From positions 2,852,001 to 2,916,000 of the forward strand of contig NZ_CP010537.1 in assembly GCF_000832305.1 (NCBI RefSeq): a DNA stretch of 64,000 nt, in the 5' to 3' direction. Position 1 is the first letter of the stretch. Each line of letters begins with the position of its first letter. A model generated the notes under the pieces. The model ran no database searches, had not been told where the DNA came from, and was given only the letters and a program-made list of their open reading frames with translations. Positions 19,584 through 28,874 of this stretch are shown here, piece by piece. The position numbers were made by a program, and so were the translations under genes. Origin of the DNA: Cupriavidus basilensis (GTDB lineage Bacteria > Pseudomonadota > Gammaproteobacteria > Burkholderiales > Burkholderiaceae).

Positions 19584-20528
19584 CTAGGCCCATTGCCGAA
19601 ATGGTGCGACGTCATACGCGAGGCGCACTCCATCCGCCAGCGTTGTACGAGCCCGCCAGCCCAGCGATGCCAGCCGACTTACGTCGAGCAGCTTTCTAGG
19701 AGTGCCATCTGGTTTGGTCGCGTCATATACGATACGGCCGCGGAAACCAACCACGTCCATCACTGTCTCAGCCAACTCTCGAATCGTTAAGTCCTTCCCG
19801 GTACCTATATTTACCAATGGGCCGTCATATCCCTGCTCAGCAAGATGTACGCATGCATCGGCCAAGTCATCTACGTATAGAAACTCACGGCGCGGCGTGC
19901 CGGTGCCCCATACCACGTACTCATCGTCGCTCCGTAGCTTGGCTTCGTGGGCTTTTCGAATAAGGGCAGGTAACACGTGACTATTGGCTAGGTCGTAGTT
20001 GTCATTGGGCCCATAGAGATTGGTTGGCATCACACCTACATACTGGCGACCGAACTGTCGGTTGTAGCTCTCGCAGAGCTTGATACCCGCGATCTTGGCA
20101 ATCGCGTAGGGCTCGTTTGTGGGCTCGAGAGGGCCAGATAGCAGATACTCTTCCTTGATTGGCTGAGGACAGTCGCGCGGGTAGATACAACTTGAACCCA
20201 GGAACATGAGTCGCTGCACGCCAGCCAAATGCGCACCGTGAATGATGTTTGCCTCGATCAGCAGGTTTTGATACAGAAAGTCCGCGCGATATAGGTTGTT
20301 GGCTTGGATTCCTCCCACCTTGGCCGCGGCAATGAAGATGTACTCCGGCCCCTCCGAACTCAGGAATGCGTGCACTGCGCGTTGATCGAGCAGATCTAGT
20401 TCGGCATGCGTGCGCGTGAGCACGTTTGTGTAACCGCCTTCTCGCAGACGACGAACAATAGCACTGCCTACCATCCCGCGATGGCCAGTAACAAAGATCT
20501 TTGCTGTCTTATCCATCGTCTCGCTCAT
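19584..20528 (-). CDS. fcl: GDP-L-fucose synthase
   Basis: Epimerises and reduces GDP-4-keto-6-deoxymannose to GDP-L-fucose with NADPH. The 314 residues show the SDR motif [42 protein letters not shown], and the catalytic [14 protein letters not shown] block, with [13 protein letters not shown] and a [15 protein letters not shown] segment, all standard for WcaG/Fcl. It overlaps the manC stop by four bases and precedes gmd, so the three nucleotide-sugar genes form one translational unit. Confidence 0.96.
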   Translation of the reverse strand: MSETMDKTAKIFVTGHRGMVGSAIVRRLREGGYTNVLTRTHAELDLLDQRAVHAFLSSEGPEYIFIAAAKVGGIQANNLYRADFLYQNLLIEANIIHGAHLAGVQRLMFLGSSCIYPRDCPQPIKEEYLLSGPLEPTNEPYAIAKIAGIKLCESYNRQFGRQYVGVMPTNLYGPNDNYDLANSHVLPALIRKAHEAKLRSDDEYVVWGTGTPRREFLYVDDLADACVHLAEQGYDGPLVNIGTGKDLTIRELAETVMDVVGFRGRIVYDATKPDGTPRKLLDVSRLASLGWRARTTLADGVRLAYDVAPFRQWA

Positions 20529-21949
20529 TTGCGTCCGTATGTGTCTTCAAAGCGCACGATGTCGTCTTCTCCAAGATAACTGCCACTCTGCACCTCGATG
20601 AGTTCAAGCGGTAGTTTTCCTGGATTCTCCAACCTGTGGACTGTGCCTAAAGGGATATAACTCGATTGGTTCTCGGATAGTAAAAAGGTCTCATGTCCAC
20701 AAGTTACTCGCGCCGTGCCTTTAACCACGATCCAGTGCTCAGCACGATGGTGGTGCATCTGCTGCGAAAGTTTGGCGCCGGGCTTTACAGTGATGCGCTT
20801 CACCTGATACCGCTCGCCATCGTCCACCGAATCGTACGCGCCCCATGGGCGATAGACTTTGCGGTGCTCTGTGGCCTCGCTTCGGCCAGTCTTGCGAACA
20901 AGATCCACCAGCACCTTCACGTCCTGCGTCTTTTCCCGATGTACCACCAGAACGGCGTCAGGTGTTTCCACAACCATTACATTGTCGAGACCAGCAACCG
21001 CGACCAACCGATGCGATGAGTGAATCAGGCAATTCTTTGCGTCGTGCAAAAGCACGTCACCGACGGCCACATTGCCCTCTTCAGTCTTCTCTCCCACTTT
21101 CCAAACTGCATCCCATGAGCCGACGTCGCTCCACTCGGCGGACATTGGCACCATGCGAGCGAGGCGGGTATGTTCCATAACTGCGTAGTCAATCGAATTG
21201 CTCGGACAACGTGCGAGGGATTCAGAGTGCAGACGGAAGAAGTCCTGGTCTTGATGGCCCTGGTCGACTGCCTCCTTTGCGAGCGTGAGTATCTCAGGTG
21301 CGAATTTCTCCAGTTCTGCTAAGTAAGCAGATGCCCGAAACAGGAACATCCCGCTGTTCCAGAAATAGTCCCCCTCTGCCAGGTACTGGCTGGCTAGCTC
21401 ATGCGAGGGCTTCTCAACGAACCGGTCCACGTCAAACACGGACGCCCCATTTGGCAAGCCAGACTTGATGTAGCCGTAACCGGTGGCAGGTTCGGTGGGA
21501 ATGACGCCAAATGTGACAATTGCACCCGCCTGCGCCGCAGGTACCCCATTGCCGACTGCGAGCACGAATGCATCTGTATCGCGAATTAGCTGATCGGAGG
21601 GCAATAGCAAGAGTATGGGATCTTGCCCGTTTGCCGTGGCTCGCAATGCTGCAACGGCTGCCGCAGGCGCGGTATTCCGCCCATGCGACTCGAGAATCAG
21701 GGATCCGTTCTCGACCCCCATTTCGCGCACTTGCTCGGCCACCATGAATCGGTGTGCGTGATTGGATACCAACATCGGCGCGCTAATGCCAGGGATTGCC
21801 TGCACTCGTAGCAGAGTATCCTGAAGCAATGACCGATTACTCAGCAGCCGAAGGAACTGCTTGGGATAGCCCTCGCGGGAAAGCGGCCAGAGGCGAGTAC
21901 CAGAACCTCCACAAAGTACAACCGGGATAATGGCGGCTGGTGTTTCCAT
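20525..21949 (-). CDS. manC: Bifunctional mannose-1-phosphate guanylyltransferase / mannose-6-phosphate isomerase
   Basis: Makes GDP-mannose from mannose 1-phosphate and GTP, with a second domain interconverting fructose and mannose 6-phosphates. 474 residues: N-terminal nucleotidyltransferase with [20 protein letters not shown] (residues 13-32) and FVEKP, and a C-terminal type II isomerase cupin with RPWGAYD, Q(M)[14 protein letters not shown] and [18 protein letters not shown]. Phosphomannomutase, needed between the two steps, is not in the window. The gene follows the wzc block in transcription order after a 305-bp gap and leads into fcl and gmd. Confidence 0.95.
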   Translation of the reverse strand: METPAAIIPVVLCGGSGTRLWPLSREGYPKQFLRLLSNRSLLQDTLLRVQAIPGISAPMLVSNHAHRFMVAEQVREMGVENGSLILESHGRNTAPAAAVAALRATANGQDPILLLLPSDQLIRDTDAFVLAVGNGVPAAQAGAIVTFGVIPTEPATGYGYIKSGLPNGASVFDVDRFVEKPSHELASQYLAEGDYFWNSGMFLFRASAYLAELEKFAPEILTLAKEAVDQGHQDQDFFRLHSESLARCPSNSIDYAVMEHTRLARMVPMSAEWSDVGSWDAVWKVGEKTEEGNVAVGDVLLHDAKNCLIHSSHRLVAVAGLDNVMVVETPDAVLVVHREKTQDVKVLVDLVRKTGRSEATEHRKVYRPWGAYDSVDDGERYQVKRITVKPGAKLSQQMHHHRAEHWIVVKGTARVTCGHETFLLSENQSSYIPLGTVHRLENPGKLPLELIEVQSGSYLGEDDIVRFEDTYGRK

Positions 21950-22254
21950 CCGTTTGCTCCTTCTGCAAAATCGACGTCGATCTCACCTGCATAGCAAATA
22001 TCAGGCGGCAAAAATTACTCGCGCCCTGAAGTCGGGGCGAGACGTCCCCGCTATGAATAAAATACCAAGTTTGGGATGTTTATACAGCAGATTATAATTT
22101 CTGCCCCCCATTTTTCTTCCAGCCTTTCCACCCGATCTATTATTTTCCAGTCGATCAGCTTTTCGTAACCAATAACTGAATAATTAGATTAATTTTTATA
22201 GGCTGCTATATTAATTTATTTTAAGCGAAGATTCGGCGACAACGGCTGCACTGC
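21950..22254. other. AT-rich gap between wzc and manC
   Basis: 305 bp without a gene. It separates the assembly/export genes (wza-wzb-wzc) from the sugar-nucleotide and transferase genes that follow in the same direction. It holds a candidate minus-strand terminator near 22010-22045 and long A/T-rich runs (22100-22230), which could form a second promoter for the synthesis genes. Confidence 0.5.
22010..22045 (-). terminator. Candidate partial terminator/attenuator after wzc
   Basis: Read on the minus strand: CGCCC, an 8-base loop, GGGCG, then CGAG TAATTTTT. The five-pair GC stem with a nearby T-run could act as a weak intrinsic terminator that lowers transcription of the distal synthesis genes relative to wza-wzb-wzc. 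An alternative overlapping hairpin (GGGG...CCCC) exists slightly upstream. The T-run is four bases from the stem, so the call is tentative. Confidence 0.3.
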
Positions 22255-24510
22255 CTAGACGCTTCGAGGCGGTCTCTGCACGGCTTCTTCGGAGGCATAC
22301 CCATAGTACGCGTATCGATATCGCCCATACTTCGATCCGTATCCATATCGATACGCGTTTGCATCGAGACCGTTAAAGACAACGCCATTGACGTCAGCAT
22401 TAGCTTGACGCAACTGCTTGGCAGATTCTGAAATCTCACCGATTGTCGTCTTCTCGAATCTAGTAACGAGAAAGACCGTGCCACAGCGCGCAGCCAGGAT
22501 TGCCGTATCTGAAACCGCAAGTACTGGGGGTGTGTCGATCAGCACTAAGTCATAGTGCTCACCAAGCTCTTGCAGCAGCTTTACCATGCGTTCGTTTAGC
22601 AAGAGTTCCGCCGGATTGGGTGGCAACACCCCAGTACTAAGAAAGTCCAGGTTCTCGAATACTTGCTTATGGACAGCCTCTTCGAATCCGATCTTTCCCA
22701 CCAGTACGTCTGAGAGTCCGCGCTGGCGATCCTTGCCGAAATATTGGTTCAGATAACCCTTGCGCATATCTGCATCTACCAGCAGCACGCGCTTTCCACC
22801 CGTTGCCATCACCAGTGCCAGGTTGGCGGACACGAAGGATTTTCCAACTCCAGGAGTCGGCCCGGTCAAGAGCACCCTATTATTGTCCGCATCCAACATC
22901 GCAAATTGCAAAGCAGTTCGCAGACTACGCAGGCTTTCAATTGATGGTTCGTTGGGATTGCGATCTGCCAGCAAGAACTTTCCAGGCTTACGTTGTCGGA
23001 TTTCCTCTGTGAGAATTGCCTGCGTAGCCGAAAGTGGTACTGTGGCGTACACATTCAGGCCAGTGTGCTGCTCGATGTCCTGTGGGTCCGTAATGCCACC
23101 ATAGAGAGCGTTCCTTACAAAGGCTGCGATTATCCCAAGAAGGATCCCAGCTATGCCAGAAATCCCGATGACAAAGGCCTTCTTTGGCTTAATTGGGGCC
23201 TCTGGAATTGGAGCATTATCCAACAGGCGAACGTTACCTACTTTTCCCGCTTTCACCAGTTTCAGCTGCTGCATGTTGTTCAACAAACCAACATAGAGAT
23301 CATTGTTGACCTGCACATCACGCATCAGGCGCAATGTGTCCTGTTCCACGTTGGGCAGGGTGCCCATGCGCGCCGTCAAGCCCCCCGTCTTGGCAGTAAG
23401 CGTGGCGATCTGCTGATCGAGAGCCTGTACGCCGGGATGATTGGCGGTGAAGCGCGTAAGCAGTTCGAGACGCTTCTGCTTCAACTCGAGCAACGCGGTT
23501 TCTGCTGTCACGCTTTCTTGCAGAAGCGCGCTGCCCTCGGCACTCAGATTGAATGTGCCACGCTTGTTGCGCATTTCGTTGTACTTGACCTCTGCCCGCT
23601 CGAGTTCCGTTTTTAACTGCGGCAGCAAATCGCCCAGGAAGACCAGAGACTTCTCCGCTTCCGCCGCTTTACGTTTGATATTTTGAGCAACATACTCCTC
23701 GCCGAGGTTGTTCAGTATGCTCGCAGTCAGCGCCGGGTTGGTCCCATCTAACGAGGCGCCAATAATGCCGCTTTGTTTTCCCTTCTCCGCAATGTTGAGT
23801 TGTGCCTGCAGGCGCGTGAGCGTCTGAAGCCGGGAGGCACGCACCACGTTAAAGACCGCACCCGGCTTTGCCTTCAGATCGCTCACCAATATGTTGAGGG
23901 TACCCACCTCTTGAGTGGCCTGCAGTACTTCACCCACGCGCCCCTCCAGCGAACGGTCTAGGCTCTCCTGTTCCAACCGGAATCTGCCAGCGCCCAACGC
24001 CACGAGCTTGAACGGCGCGCCCTCCAACACCTCTGGCACGTCGAACAGTTCCACCTTGATTGCCTCTCCTGCCCACACATAGCCACCGAATCCGAATAGC
24101 CCCGGTTCGGAGAGTCCTTTGGAGCGTCTCGCAATCCAACTGCCTACGAATGGAAAGTACTTGGGTGCCGCTGAGATATATAGGTGTAGGTTGTCTACCG
24201 CCTTACCCACCACCATGCGCGAGCGAAGGATTTCGATCTCCGCTGTTGCCTCCGCCTTGACGTCAAAAATACTGGAGACATCGCCTAACAGACTTTTCGC
24301 GCTGTTAGGACTGTCTTCCACTTGAACGAGGATATCCGCCTGGTACACGGGACTGGCCAGGAAAGAGTAGGCAAGGCCAAGTGTAAGCACTACGGCGGCG
24401 ATAAGCGCGATCAGCCAGCGATTGGCCAATAGCACATCAAGGTAGTGAACGAGATCAATCTCGTCTTCCGGCGGGCCGGCAACAGGAACAGTGGGAGGAT
24501 TCTGGTTCAT
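22255..24510 (-). CDS. wzc: Exopolysaccharide tyrosine autokinase (Wzc/EpsB-like copolymerase)
   Basis: Inner-membrane regulator of chain length and export that cycles through tyrosine phosphorylation. 751 residues: N-terminal Wzz domain flanked by membrane helices (about 30-50 and 440-465), a periplasmic coiled-coil-rich region with a GNRD/PEAP.KP-type motif (IPEAPIKPKK) before the second helix, then a bacterial tyrosine kinase domain with Walker A GPTPGVGKS, Walker A' LLVDADMR and Walker B LVLIDTPP. The C terminus carries nine tyrosines within 19 residues (YRYGYGSKYGRYRYAYYGY), the autophosphorylation cluster. It is followed in transcription by the manC block and preceded by wzb, its phosphatase, 20 bp away. 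Confidence 0.95.
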   Translation of the reverse strand: MNQNPPTVPVAGPPEDEIDLVHYLDVLLANRWLIALIAAVVLTLGLAYSFLASPVYQADILVQVEDSPNSAKSLLGDVSSIFDVKAEATAEIEILRSRMVVGKAVDNLHLYISAAPKYFPFVGSWIARRSKGLSEPGLFGFGGYVWAGEAIKVELFDVPEVLEGAPFKLVALGAGRFRLEQESLDRSLEGRVGEVLQATQEVGTLNILVSDLKAKPGAVFNVVRASRLQTLTRLQAQLNIAEKGKQSGIIGASLDGTNPALTASILNNLGEEYVAQNIKRKAAEAEKSLVFLGDLLPQLKTELERAEVKYNEMRNKRGTFNLSAEGSALLQESVTAETALLELKQKRLELLTRFTANHPGVQALDQQIATLTAKTGGLTARMGTLPNVEQDTLRLMRDVQVNNDLYVGLLNNMQQLKLVKAGKVGNVRLLDNAPIPEAPIKPKKAFVIGISGIAGILLGIIAAFVRNALYGGITDPQDIEQHTGLNVYATVPLSATQAILTEEIRQRKPGKFLLADRNPNEPSIESLRSLRTALQFAMLDADNNRVLLTGPTPGVGKSFVSANLALVMATGGKRVLLVDADMRKGYLNQYFGKDRQRGLSDVLVGKIGFEEAVHKQVFENLDFLSTGVLPPNPAELLLNERMVKLLQELGEHYDLVLIDTPPVLAVSDTAILAARCGTVFLVTRFEKTTIGEISESAKQLRQANADVNGVVFNGLDANAYRYGYGSKYGRYRYAYYGYASEEAVQRPPRSV

Positions 24511-24530
24511 TGGCTCTACTGCAGATTCTG

Positions 24531-24968
24531 TTAGCTGAGGGCGCGGATGCGGGGGACCCAGACTTCCACGCCGCGCTGGATCAACTCAAGCGCGTTCTCA
24601 AAGGCGGGGCGAGCTTCACGATAGGGGTCCGGAACATCAAATTTATCGAGTTCGCCTAATCGGAACACGCGACCTGTCGTTGCGGGATGCAAATGCTGTA
24701 TCTCCTGCCGCTGTGCGTTATCCATCACCAGAATCAGATCTGCCTGCTTTGCCAGCCCGCCGCTCAACTGCTTGGCTCGATGACCAGAGATATCCAGGCC
24801 GAGATTCTTCATCACAGCGACTGCATGCGGGTCGGCCGGTTGGCCCACCAGGGCACCTAGGCCGGCGGACACAATCTTCATCTCCGGCAGCACATGTCCA
24901 AGCAGACCCTCCGCCATCGGGCTCCTGCAAATATTGCCGATGCACACCACGAGTACGGTCTTGATCAT
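24531..24968 (-). CDS. wzb: Low-molecular-weight protein-tyrosine phosphatase (Wzb-like)
   Basis: Removes phosphate from the Wzc tyrosine cluster so that polymer assembly can proceed. The 145 residues have the P-loop VCIGNICRSP (nucleophile Cys at about residue 9) near the N terminus and the general-acid loop VPDPYREA near 115-122, both conserved in LMW-PTPs. The start codon overlaps the wza stop by four bases. Gene order wza-wzb-wzc is the same as in Group 1 capsule and colanic acid operons. Confidence 0.95.
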   Translation of the reverse strand: MIKTVLVVCIGNICRSPMAEGLLGHVLPEMKIVSAGLGALVGQPADPHAVAVMKNLGLDISGHRAKQLSGGLAKQADLILVMDNAQRQEIQHLHPATTGRVFRLGELDKFDVPDPYREARPAFENALELIQRGVEVWVPRIRALS

Positions 24969-26104
24969 TTCAGCGTATTCGCGGTAGAGGTGAAGAAATT
25001 CCCGCTCGGGAGCAACTGGTTAATGACGCGGCTCCAGCGGACGACACCGGCCGCGTCCACGTACACAACGTCTTTCGGCTTCAGCTCGAAAGACTCCGCA
25101 AGCGCGAGTGAAACCGGAGACTTGCCATCGAGGTGGAAGATTTCTGCTTCGCCGTCCTCGCTCTTGCGAATCACATAGAGCTCTTTTGCGTCTGCTGAGA
25201 CAGGATTCACGCCGCCCGCTTCGCCAATTGCTTCATTCAACGTCAGGCGACCGTTGCGCGGGAGTACAACCGAGGGACGCACGACCTCACCCGTCACGAA
25301 CACCTTGCTGTCTTCACGCTGCTCAACTCGCACGATGTCGCCATTTCGCAGCATGACGCGTGCGGGGTCGATGCCCTTGCGCAAGAGGGCGGGTAGATCT
25401 ACTACGTAGTTCTTACCATCGCGCGCGACGCGAATGCGGCTGTTGTCGCCCGTCAGTACGTTGATCCCGCCAGCGCGATTCAGCGCTTCGACGAGCGTCA
25501 TTGGCACGTCGTCGATATTCTGCGGACCAGGCACCTTCACTTCGCCGTCCAGGTAGACGCGTCTGCTGCGAAACGCGAGCACGCGCACGGTGATCTGCGG
25601 CATGTTGACCACGCTCTTGAGCTGCTTGCTCAAGTCCCCGCGAATCTCGTCGGGCGTCTTGCCAAGTACGGTGACAACGCCTGCGTAAGGAAACTGGATG
25701 GTGCCAGCTGGGCTTACCACATAGCCGGGCACGTTCGCAGCACCGCCAAGTGCTGGGATATCGTAGGCCGTGCCAATGGTGTAGGTCTGCGTGGGGAACA
25801 CCAACTCGGGGTGGTCCCATACGACGATAGAGAGAATATCGCCTACGCCAACTGTATAGGCTTGCGCCGTGCCAAACAGGTCTTGGACACCGTCGTTCGC
25901 CGGTTTGCTGCTAGCCTTCATAGCCCGCACCAACGCCGGCGTAATCTGCGTGACCTTTGGCACAGACTCGGGATCTTCCGGATCGAGCGGGCGCTGCGGG
26001 TCGAACCGCATCCCCGGCGCAAGTGCGCAGGATGCGAGAAGTGGAACCGTCCCCAGCAACAGCAACGCTCTACGGAAAGACAGAAGGCTTGAAAGCTTGA
26101 ACAC
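24965..26104 (-). CDS. wza: Polysaccharide export outer-membrane lipoprotein (Wza-like)
   Basis: Forms the outer-membrane channel for the polymer. From GTG 26104 the protein is 379 residues, the usual Wza length. It has a signal peptide with lipobox LLASC (mature Cys at about 24), the polysaccharide export domain (YTVGVGDILSIVVWDHPEL, then VSPAGTIQFPYAG...V.GKTPDEIRGDL), and two SLBB domains (VYLDGEVKVPGPQ..., VFVTGEVVRPSVVLP...LNEAIGEAGGV). The last helix has a Trp-bearing amphipathic stretch (VVRWSRVINQLLPSG). The frame is open to 26275; I chose 26104 because it puts the signal peptide at the N terminus, although its AAGGG box is rather far (about 12 nt). It is the first gene of the minus-strand polysaccharide operon. 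Confidence 0.92.
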   Translation of the reverse strand: MFKLSSLLSFRRALLLLGTVPLLASCALAPGMRFDPQRPLDPEDPESVPKVTQITPALVRAMKASSKPANDGVQDLFGTAQAYTVGVGDILSIVVWDHPELVFPTQTYTIGTAYDIPALGGAANVPGYVVSPAGTIQFPYAGVVTVLGKTPDEIRGDLSKQLKSVVNMPQITVRVLAFRSRRVYLDGEVKVPGPQNIDDVPMTLVEALNRAGGINVLTGDNSRIRVARDGKNYVVDLPALLRKGIDPARVMLRNGDIVRVEQREDSKVFVTGEVVRPSVVLPRNGRLTLNEAIGEAGGVNPVSADAKELYVIRKSEDGEAEIFHLDGKSPVSLALAESFELKPKDVVYVDAAGVVRWSRVINQLLPSGNFFTSTANTLK

Positions 26105-26505
26105 GTCTGAATAATTCCCTTGATACCCGAAAGGTCCGCACTCCTGGCCGTCTCCTGGCTTGGGATTGCTGCGACAAATCCGCTTGTCCAACATGGCACG
26201 CGGGCGGTGCCTTTCCGCTGCGATGACCTGCGGGCGGAGATGAACGTTGCGGCGGTGGCTTCTTGGTGCCTGCACGCTTTGCTCTTGCAGTGCATCACTG
26301 CGCGAAGACCGGCGAAGTGTATGGCTCTTGGGGGTAGATCTTCAAGGCAATGCGGCCGTTTTTGCCGTGTTTTCTATCCCTACTGAAGAGTGGACCCGAC
26401 AAAGGGAGGGATGCCCCTAAAAGGGGTAATGCAGAAGAATTTGGTTTGTGTTCATGATGGAGATCCTTGCGTTTGCTGGCGCGTTGTCACCCGATTTGGC
26501 TATGC

Positions 26506-26542
26506 GTTTTTTGCGGTTTTCTCGGGGTTTTTTGCGGTTTTC
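26506..26542. repeat. Two 16-bp direct repeats upstream of wza
   Basis: The sequence GTTTTTTGCGGTTTTC occurs at 26506-26521 and again, without mismatch, at 26527-26542. The start-to-start distance is 21 bp, two helical turns, so a DNA-binding protein could occupy both on one face. They lie about 400 bp upstream of the wza start. Confidence 0.6.
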
Positions 26543-26878
26543 CGATTTTGAGTGTCGGGGTGGCGTGGGCCGCGGCGTGCGCATTTTGTCGTTGGATTGC
26601 AGCGGTCGCGCAACAGCCGCTGGTGACCTTGCCGGGCTTTCATTTCCCCACCAAGGTGGGGATCGGAAAACTGCGGAGGGACTTCCACAACAATGCGGAT
26701 TCGTGCTTGCGCGGAGATGGATAGAAGGCTTTTCAGCCAGATCTAAAACATCATGTTGTGATGCATTATTGCTGCGCTCTTTTGCGCATTGCCGATTGCC
26801 ATGGCGGTGAAAAGATGCCTCGGACTTTTGTGTGGGTATTGCATGCCGCTGCGCGTTGCCGGAGGCAAAGCACTGGTT

Positions 26879-26970
26879 TTCTCTCCTCCCCCACCGCGTG
26901 GGAGAGGGGAGCTACGGCAGCGCTGGGGTTCGCCCAGCGATGCATCAACCCACACAAAAATCAGATGAAC
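26879..26970 (+). repeat. Dispersed intergenic repeat, copy A (inverted copy at 59588-59676)
   Basis: About 90 bp nearly identical to the reverse complement of 59588-59676: a hairpin of CTCTCC...GGGAGAGGGG, then GAGCTACGGCAGCGCTGG, GCCCAGCGATGCATC(A/G), ACCCACAC and GATGAA. The conserved hairpin and intergenic position resemble REP-like or MITE-like elements. No coding sequence or transposase accompanies it. Confidence 0.75.
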
Positions 26971-26989
26971 CTGGAAATCAGATGAACCT

Positions 26990-27057
26990 AAAAAAAAGGG
27001 TGTAGGCGCGGGGAGTGCCTACACCCTATCGGGAATTAGCAAGGGGTCACGCTTGCT
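26990..27057 (-). ncRNA. Candidate small RNA with CUCCCC-loop terminator, copy 1
   Basis: Read on the minus strand: stem 1 AGCAAG (27052-27057) pairs with CTTGCT (27038-27043) around a loop ending in GACCC; a 10-nt linker AATTCCCGAT; then a perfect 11-bp terminator stem AGGGTGTAGGC / GCCTACACCCT with loop ACTCCCCGC, followed by seven or more T. The same order of parts occurs at 51745-51818. No minus-strand protein gene lies nearby to need such a terminator, which argues for a small RNA whose 5' end is upstream (right) of 27057. The exposed CUCCCC loop could pair with Shine-Dalgarno sequences. Confidence 0.5.
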
Positions 27058-27293
27058 GATGCTGATTATTGGTGCACACGGCTATTGCGGTTACCCCGCT
27101 AAGGTAGGTGCCACGCTTAGGTGGGGATAAGAATGTGCTGTCGCCATCGATAAGCCGTTGCCCGTGGTGGTCAGCCCCGACATTCTTACCCTGCGCCTGG
27201 GTGGGTCCTACCAAGGCAGGGTACCGACACTGCGTTTGCCTGATGAGAATGATGCGCTGTTGCGCTGGTTGTTACCTTGAAGGGCTGAAGCAG

Positions 27294-27635
27294 ATGCTGG
27301 ATTCAATCGATGGAAAGCTGGAGGCCGATGCGGCGGCATTTGCGTCGGGCGAGGCGTGGATCGAGGCGCATCTGACGCCGTCGGGCTGGGTGTATGGCAG
27401 CTACAAGGAGGAGAATGCGCACCCGGTGTTGATTCCGCCGCCCGGCGAGTCTGTGCTGACGGTGCGGCGGCACTATATAGTGAGCGGCGCGGCGACGCCC
27501 CGGCGGCTTAGCGAGATCCGGACGACGCGCGCGGATTCCGCCCGAGAGATCATTCGCTTGCTGGAGGCCTACGGCGAGCCGCATTTCAATATCAGGACGC
27601 GCCAGGTGCCGAGAGTCCCCGGCGTAACGTTCTGA
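27294..27635 (+). CDS. Small conserved-looking protein of unknown function
   Basis: 113 residues, not recognised. Start ATG 27294 has GAAGGG about 9 nt upstream; the frame is open further back but has no protein character there. The sequence is rich in charged residues, with an N-terminal helix (LDSIDGKLEADAAAFASGEAWIEAHL), a middle part with probable beta strands (GWVYGSYKEEN, SVLTVRRHYIVSG) and a helical segment (RADSAREIIRLLEAYGEPHF). No signal peptide or membrane segment. The GC3-rich codon pattern supports real coding. Confidence 0.65.
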   Translation: MLDSIDGKLEADAAAFASGEAWIEAHLTPSGWVYGSYKEENAHPVLIPPPGESVLTVRRHYIVSGAATPRRLSEIRTTRADSAREIIRLLEAYGEPHFNIRTRQVPRVPGVTF

Positions 27636-28026
27636 CTGGCGCTGCCTTGTTGCTTTGTTGCTTTGTTGCCTTGCCTCCCCGCGTGATCACGGCGCCTGCC
27701 GGCGCGGGTCATTGCCGACCTGGAGCCCCACCCCGCTCTCGAGCCTGACCTTAAGCGCCAGAACCTAGCCCGAAAGGATGACGGGCTAGGGCAAACGGGG
27801 CATTGACGGGCTGTGCCTGGGGGCTACCATCGGGTTAATCTGGCGCGATCTCCTTGGTTATGGCCTCTTGCGCCGGACGCGGCGCGCGAAGCGCCTCTGG
27901 CTGCATACGGTATACACTGCCGGTTCTCCTCGGGTGACAGGGTCCCGTGAGCGCCGGGCCAGGGGTGCGATTTTGCGGCGTGGCTTAGCCTGCGCGGCCA
28001 TAACAACGAGACAAGGCAGTAAGACG
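27636..28026. other. Intergenic region with tandem octamers and a strong hairpin
   Basis: About 390 bp without a gene. Three octamers, TTGTTGCT, TTGTTGCT and TTGTTGCC, run from 27647 to 27670. A perfect 9-bp hairpin, CCTAGCCCG at 27764-27772 pairing with CGGGCTAGG at 27782-27790, has the loop AAAGGATGA, which contains an AAGGA sequence. A T-run does not follow, so it is more likely a structural or regulatory element than a terminator. Confidence 0.5.
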
Positions 28027-28512
28027 ATGAAAGTTTCGACCACCAACGTTCTCAACGTCCTGGAGCAGGGCGAAATCACTGCTGTCCGGGATCTTGCGCG
28101 CTACATCTCGCATCCTCGCGCCTTTGTTCTGCTTCGCACTGCCTTTATCGCGATGGCCGCGGTGGCCGTGCTGTGCTTCGCAGCGAGTAGCTTCCATCTC
28201 GACGGCTTCGAGAACGTGGGGATTGGCGCGGCGGTGGTGGCCGCGCTGCTGCTGCTTGGCGAGCGCCGCTGGTTCGGTAACCGCGACGAGGTGGTGGTGC
28301 CGGCTGAGCTGCTTGCGGTGCTGCGCGGGCAACTTCGCCAGGAGATGTTTGGCAAGCTGGAGGAGGTGGCGAGCCGCCTGACCCATGATGGCCCGGGGGA
28401 TGGGGTGATCCGGGTTCGCACCTTGTGGCAGTTCCTGTCGGAATCCGTGGCCAGCGATACGCTTAAGCGCCGGGATGCTCGCCGGCCGACCAAGGAATCG
28501 CAGGCGGGCTGA
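28027..28512 (+). CDS. Small inner-membrane protein of unknown function
   Basis: 161 residues with two adjacent hydrophobic helices (about residues 36-57 and 64-80: RTAFIAMAAVAVLCFAAS and GIGAAVVAALLLLG) between soluble ends, so both termini should be on the same side, probably cytoplasmic. The C-terminal part is helical and charged (LLAVLRGQLRQEMFGKLEEV). No family recognised. Start ATG 28027 follows an AAGGCAG stretch; the frame is open upstream to 27868 but without coding character. A GC-rich inverted repeat that can serve as terminator follows 18 bp after the stop. Confidence 0.65.
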   Translation: MKVSTTNVLNVLEQGEITAVRDLARYISHPRAFVLLRTAFIAMAAVAVLCFAASSFHLDGFENVGIGAAVVAALLLLGERRWFGNRDEVVVPAELLAVLRGQLRQEMFGKLEEVASRLTHDGPGDGVIRVRTLWQFLSESVASDTLKRRDARRPTKESQAG

Positions 28513-28530
28513 GTTACAGCACGCACAGAC

Positions 28531-28553
28531 GGGGCGGCCGGGCCGCCCCTTAT
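28531..28553. terminator. GC-rich hairpin between convergent genes
   Basis: GGGGCGGCC, one-base centre, GGCCGCCCC, followed by TTAT on the plus strand. It lies between the plus-strand membrane-protein gene and the minus-strand small gene and may terminate both. The T-run is short, so efficiency is uncertain. Confidence 0.6.
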
Positions 28554-28583
28554 CAATGGAAGCGGGTGACGACCGACCGACCG

Positions 28584-28874
28584 CTATGCGTCGCCGCGCC
28601 CGTCCTCCCCATGCTCCGCCGCGAGTTCGCTCAGCACCAGTATTTCTTGCGCCAGTCCGGTCGCCAGTGAGAGCAGAGGGCCCTGGATGTCTGCGACCAG
28701 ATCTCCGAATGTTCCGGCGGCGGCGCTGTCGCGGGTCATGAAGAGTAGCGCGTAGAGTTGTGCCGCTTTTTCGCCAGCGAGGCTCAGCGGGCTTTCGCAT
28801 GGGGTATGGGCGGTCACGAACATGTCCGCGCCGGCATGTTCGGCAGTGACGCCGTAGCGGCTGTGCCTAAACAT
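28584..28874 (-). CDS. Small protein of unknown function (DUF3077-like layout)
   Basis: 96 residues. ATG 28874 has an excellent GGAGG box six to seven nt upstream, which supports translation. The layout, a short N-terminal beta region (LFVTAHTP-like: MFVTAHTPCESPLSLAGEKAA) followed by a helix of small residues and a second helix (GDLVADIQGPLLSLATGLAQ), recalls the short DUF3077 proteins common in Burkholderiales, but the similarity is too weak to be sure. No membrane segment. Function unknown. Confidence 0.6.
   Translation of the reverse strand: MFRHSRYGVTAEHAGADMFVTAHTPCESPLSLAGEKAAQLYALLFMTRDSAAAGTFGDLVADIQGPLLSLATGLAQEILVLSELAAEHGEDGRGDA

Larger units (their letters stand above)
26105..27293. 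other. Long intergenic region upstream of wza
   Basis: About 1.2 kb with no supported protein gene. It should contain the promoter of the wza operon on the minus strand. It holds a CCCCT-aaa-AGGGG hairpin at about 26411-26423, two 16-bp direct repeats (26506-26542), a CCCCACC-aa-GGTGGGG hairpin near 26645-26660, a dispersed repeat (26879-26970), a candidate small RNA (26990-27057) and long inverted repeats around 27129-27188 (AAGAATGT and ACATTCTT arms). Confidence 0.6.
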
